Positions 14,457 through 15,176 of a DNA stretch of 15,176 nucleotides are shown here, piece after piece. Location: the NCBI GenBank assembly GCA_022709445.1, contig JAKLIU010000018.1, forward strand, positions 1 through 15,176, written 5' to 3'. Position numbers and translations under genes: made by a program. The notes beneath the pieces are model-generated. The model made no database searches, was not told where the DNA came from, and worked only from the letters and a program-made list of their open reading frames with translations. The stretch comes from Spirochaetota bacterium. Lineage in GTDB: Bacteria; Spirochaetota; Spirochaetia; Treponematales; UBA12059. How positions within the stretch are numbered: position 1 is the first letter of the stretch; each line of letters begins with the position of its first letter.

Positions 14457-14992
14457 TGCAGCGCCTCCCCGAGCCTCGAGACCGACGCCAGAGCGCCGGA
14501 TATCTTTGTCACCAACGGAAGCTTCATGAAAGCCTTGTAGAGCCGGCTGGCCTTGACGCGGGGCGCGAACCTGGACCGGTAGCCCGCCACCAGGGCCCGG
14601 AACCCGAAGAAGAGCGGCAGCCACAGGACCAGCCCGGCGACCAGTCCTCCCATCACGAGGGTGTTGTTGAAGCGGGTGAGCGGGGCGACCGGCACCGATG
14701 ACAGGGCGGTGAACGCGGGCTCGAGGGCGGGTGCGTTCAGGATGGCCCAGCCCAGCGCGTCGAGGGCAGGCGCCAGGAGCGGCGCGGCCAGCTTGAGCAC
14801 GGCCAGGGTCAGCATCTGCATGCCGTAGTGCAGCTTGAAGAAGAAGGTCAGGAAGAACAGGACCATCCAGGCCAGGTTGCCCGACGGAACCAACGCCAGG
14901 AGGACGCCGCAGGCCATGGCGGCCGCGACCTGGCCCTTGCGGGCGTTGGAATTGAGCGCGGCCAGGGCGCGCACCATCCATTTCACGAACAT
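14453..14992 (-). CDS. Small multi-pass membrane protein, resembles TIGR03546 (DUF2062-like)
   Basis: This 179-residue integral membrane protein has hydrophobic stretches at about 22-60 (a hairpin of two helices around PSGNLAW), about 64-85 and about 115-140. It ends in a basic amphipathic tail (YRSRFAPRVKASRLYKAF). The PxGN-containing helical hairpin is reminiscent of DUF2062 proteins. Two ATGs exist, at 14998 and 14992. The second was chosen because GGGGAGG lies 6 nt before it and directly abuts the first. The stop overlaps the start of the AsmA-like gene in ATGA, so the two products are probably made in step and may form a complex. Catalytic motifs are not visible. Function is unknown. Confidence 0.75.
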   Translation of the reverse strand: MFVKWMVRALAALNSNARKGQVAAAMACGVLLALVPSGNLAWMVLFFLTFFFKLHYGMQMLTLAVLKLAAPLLAPALDALGWAILNAPALEPAFTALSSVPVAPLTRFNNTLVMGGLVAGLVLWLPLFFGFRALVAGYRSRFAPRVKASRLYKAFMKLPLVTKISGALASVSRLGEALQ

Positions 14993-15030
14993 CGCCATCC
15001 TCCCCGGGGAACGACAGTATCCACGCGTCC

Positions 15031-15059
15031 AGTATCGCCCAAGCCGGCCCCGTAGGCAA
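15031..15059 (-). promoter_or_regulatory. Predicted promoter of the TIGR03546/TIGR03545-like pair
   Basis: On the minus strand TTGCCT (15059-15054), a 17-nt spacer and GATACT (15036-15031) give a leader of about 30 nt. A second GATACTG occurs at 15021-15015 and could be an alternative -10 or a repeated site. Confidence 0.45.
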
Positions 15060-15080
15060 CACGGGGGCCGTCGCGCGGGC

Positions 15081-15109
15081 TTGTTGGCCGGCCCGTTACG
15101 TGCGAGACT
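15081..15109 (+). promoter_or_regulatory. Possible promoter of the right-edge gene
   Basis: TTGTTG (15081-15086), a 17-nt spacer and GAGACT (15104-15109) are followed 7 nt later by the ATG at 15117. The -10 match is weak (3 of 6, but with the key A2 and T6). Confidence 0.3.
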
Positions 15110-15116
15110 TTCCCCG

Positions 15117-15176
15117 ATGGACTCCATTCCCATAGACACCGACGGCGGCCCGCAGGTCGTGCTGGAACTCATCTAC
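15117..15176 (+). CDS. Start of a divergent gene, cut by the window edge
   Basis: Twenty open codons begin at the ATG at 15117 (MDSIPIDTDGG, then PQVVLELIY) and run off the edge. There is no strong ribosome binding site; GAG at 15104-15106 is the only hint. The peptide is reminiscent of the lead-in to some CBS-domain proteins, but 20 residues cannot establish that. The divergent position opposite the TIGR03546-like gene and the possible promoter support a real gene. Confidence 0.45.
   Translation, partial: MDSIPIDTDGGPQVVLELIY

Noticed and set aside
14457..15062. N-terminal extension of the AsmA-like gene to 902 residues
   Set aside because: The extra stretch is the wrong-frame reading of the TIGR03546-like gene, with no hydrophobic or domain pattern, and the ATGA junction gives a natural start at 14456.
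1..15176. CRISPR array, tRNA, rRNA or insertion sequence
   Set aside because: No regularly spaced direct repeats, cloverleaf or rRNA-like stretches, or transposase motifs were seen. The coding genes fill the window almost completely.

Overview
The window is GC-rich, double-membrane bacterial DNA that is densely coded, with no rRNA, tRNA, CRISPR array or insertion sequence visible. An OmpA-domain protein with a signal peptide and an AsmA-like inner-membrane protein show that the cell has an outer membrane. The best taxonomic guess is a high-GC member of the Spirochaetota. It rests on three recalled resemblances: the GHTALAG-type OmpA domain, the NTAH-type pyruvate kinase, and a gene pair resembling TIGR03545/TIGR03546. 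It is an inference that a database search must test.

Layout. (1) 1-3260 is an iron locus. The 5' part of feoB lies on the minus strand with a Fur box over its promoter. fur and feoA also lie on the minus strand, with a second Fur box at fur and an ATGA fur/feoA junction. Between feoA and feoB sits a plus-strand pair, an SDR oxidoreductase and a radical SAM protein with a shortened SPASM-like C-terminus. This looks like a two-gene cassette splitting a fur-feoA-feoB row. Two nearly identical-length 35-nt palindromes in tandem close the cassette. (2) 3309-5749 is a zinc/cadmium/lead resistance operon. It encodes an ArsR/SmtB repressor that appears to keep both classical metal sites (alpha3N cysteines and alpha5 Asp/His), followed 1 nt later by a P1B-2 ATPase that lacks the usual N-terminal HMA domain. 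A perfect 12-4-12 inverted repeat is the likely operator. (3) 5789-9534 holds two overlapping ABC half-exporter genes on the plus strand. Their motifs predict one working and one degenerate ATP site, and a strong hairpin follows. (4) 9559-14992 is a minus-strand run: a TIGR03546-like membrane protein, a TIGR03545-like AsmA-related protein, pyruvate kinase and an OmpA-family protein. (5) The last 60 bases are probably the start of a divergent plus-strand gene.

The genes most likely to form an undescribed system are the TIGR03546/TIGR03545-like pair (14453-14992 and 12354-14456). It is translationally coupled, membrane-anchored, and built like a small AsmA-type envelope module. The SDR/radical SAM cassette inside the iron locus comes second. 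Several start codons lie 6-8 nt after a -10-like hexamer, which suggests that leaderless transcripts are common in this genome.
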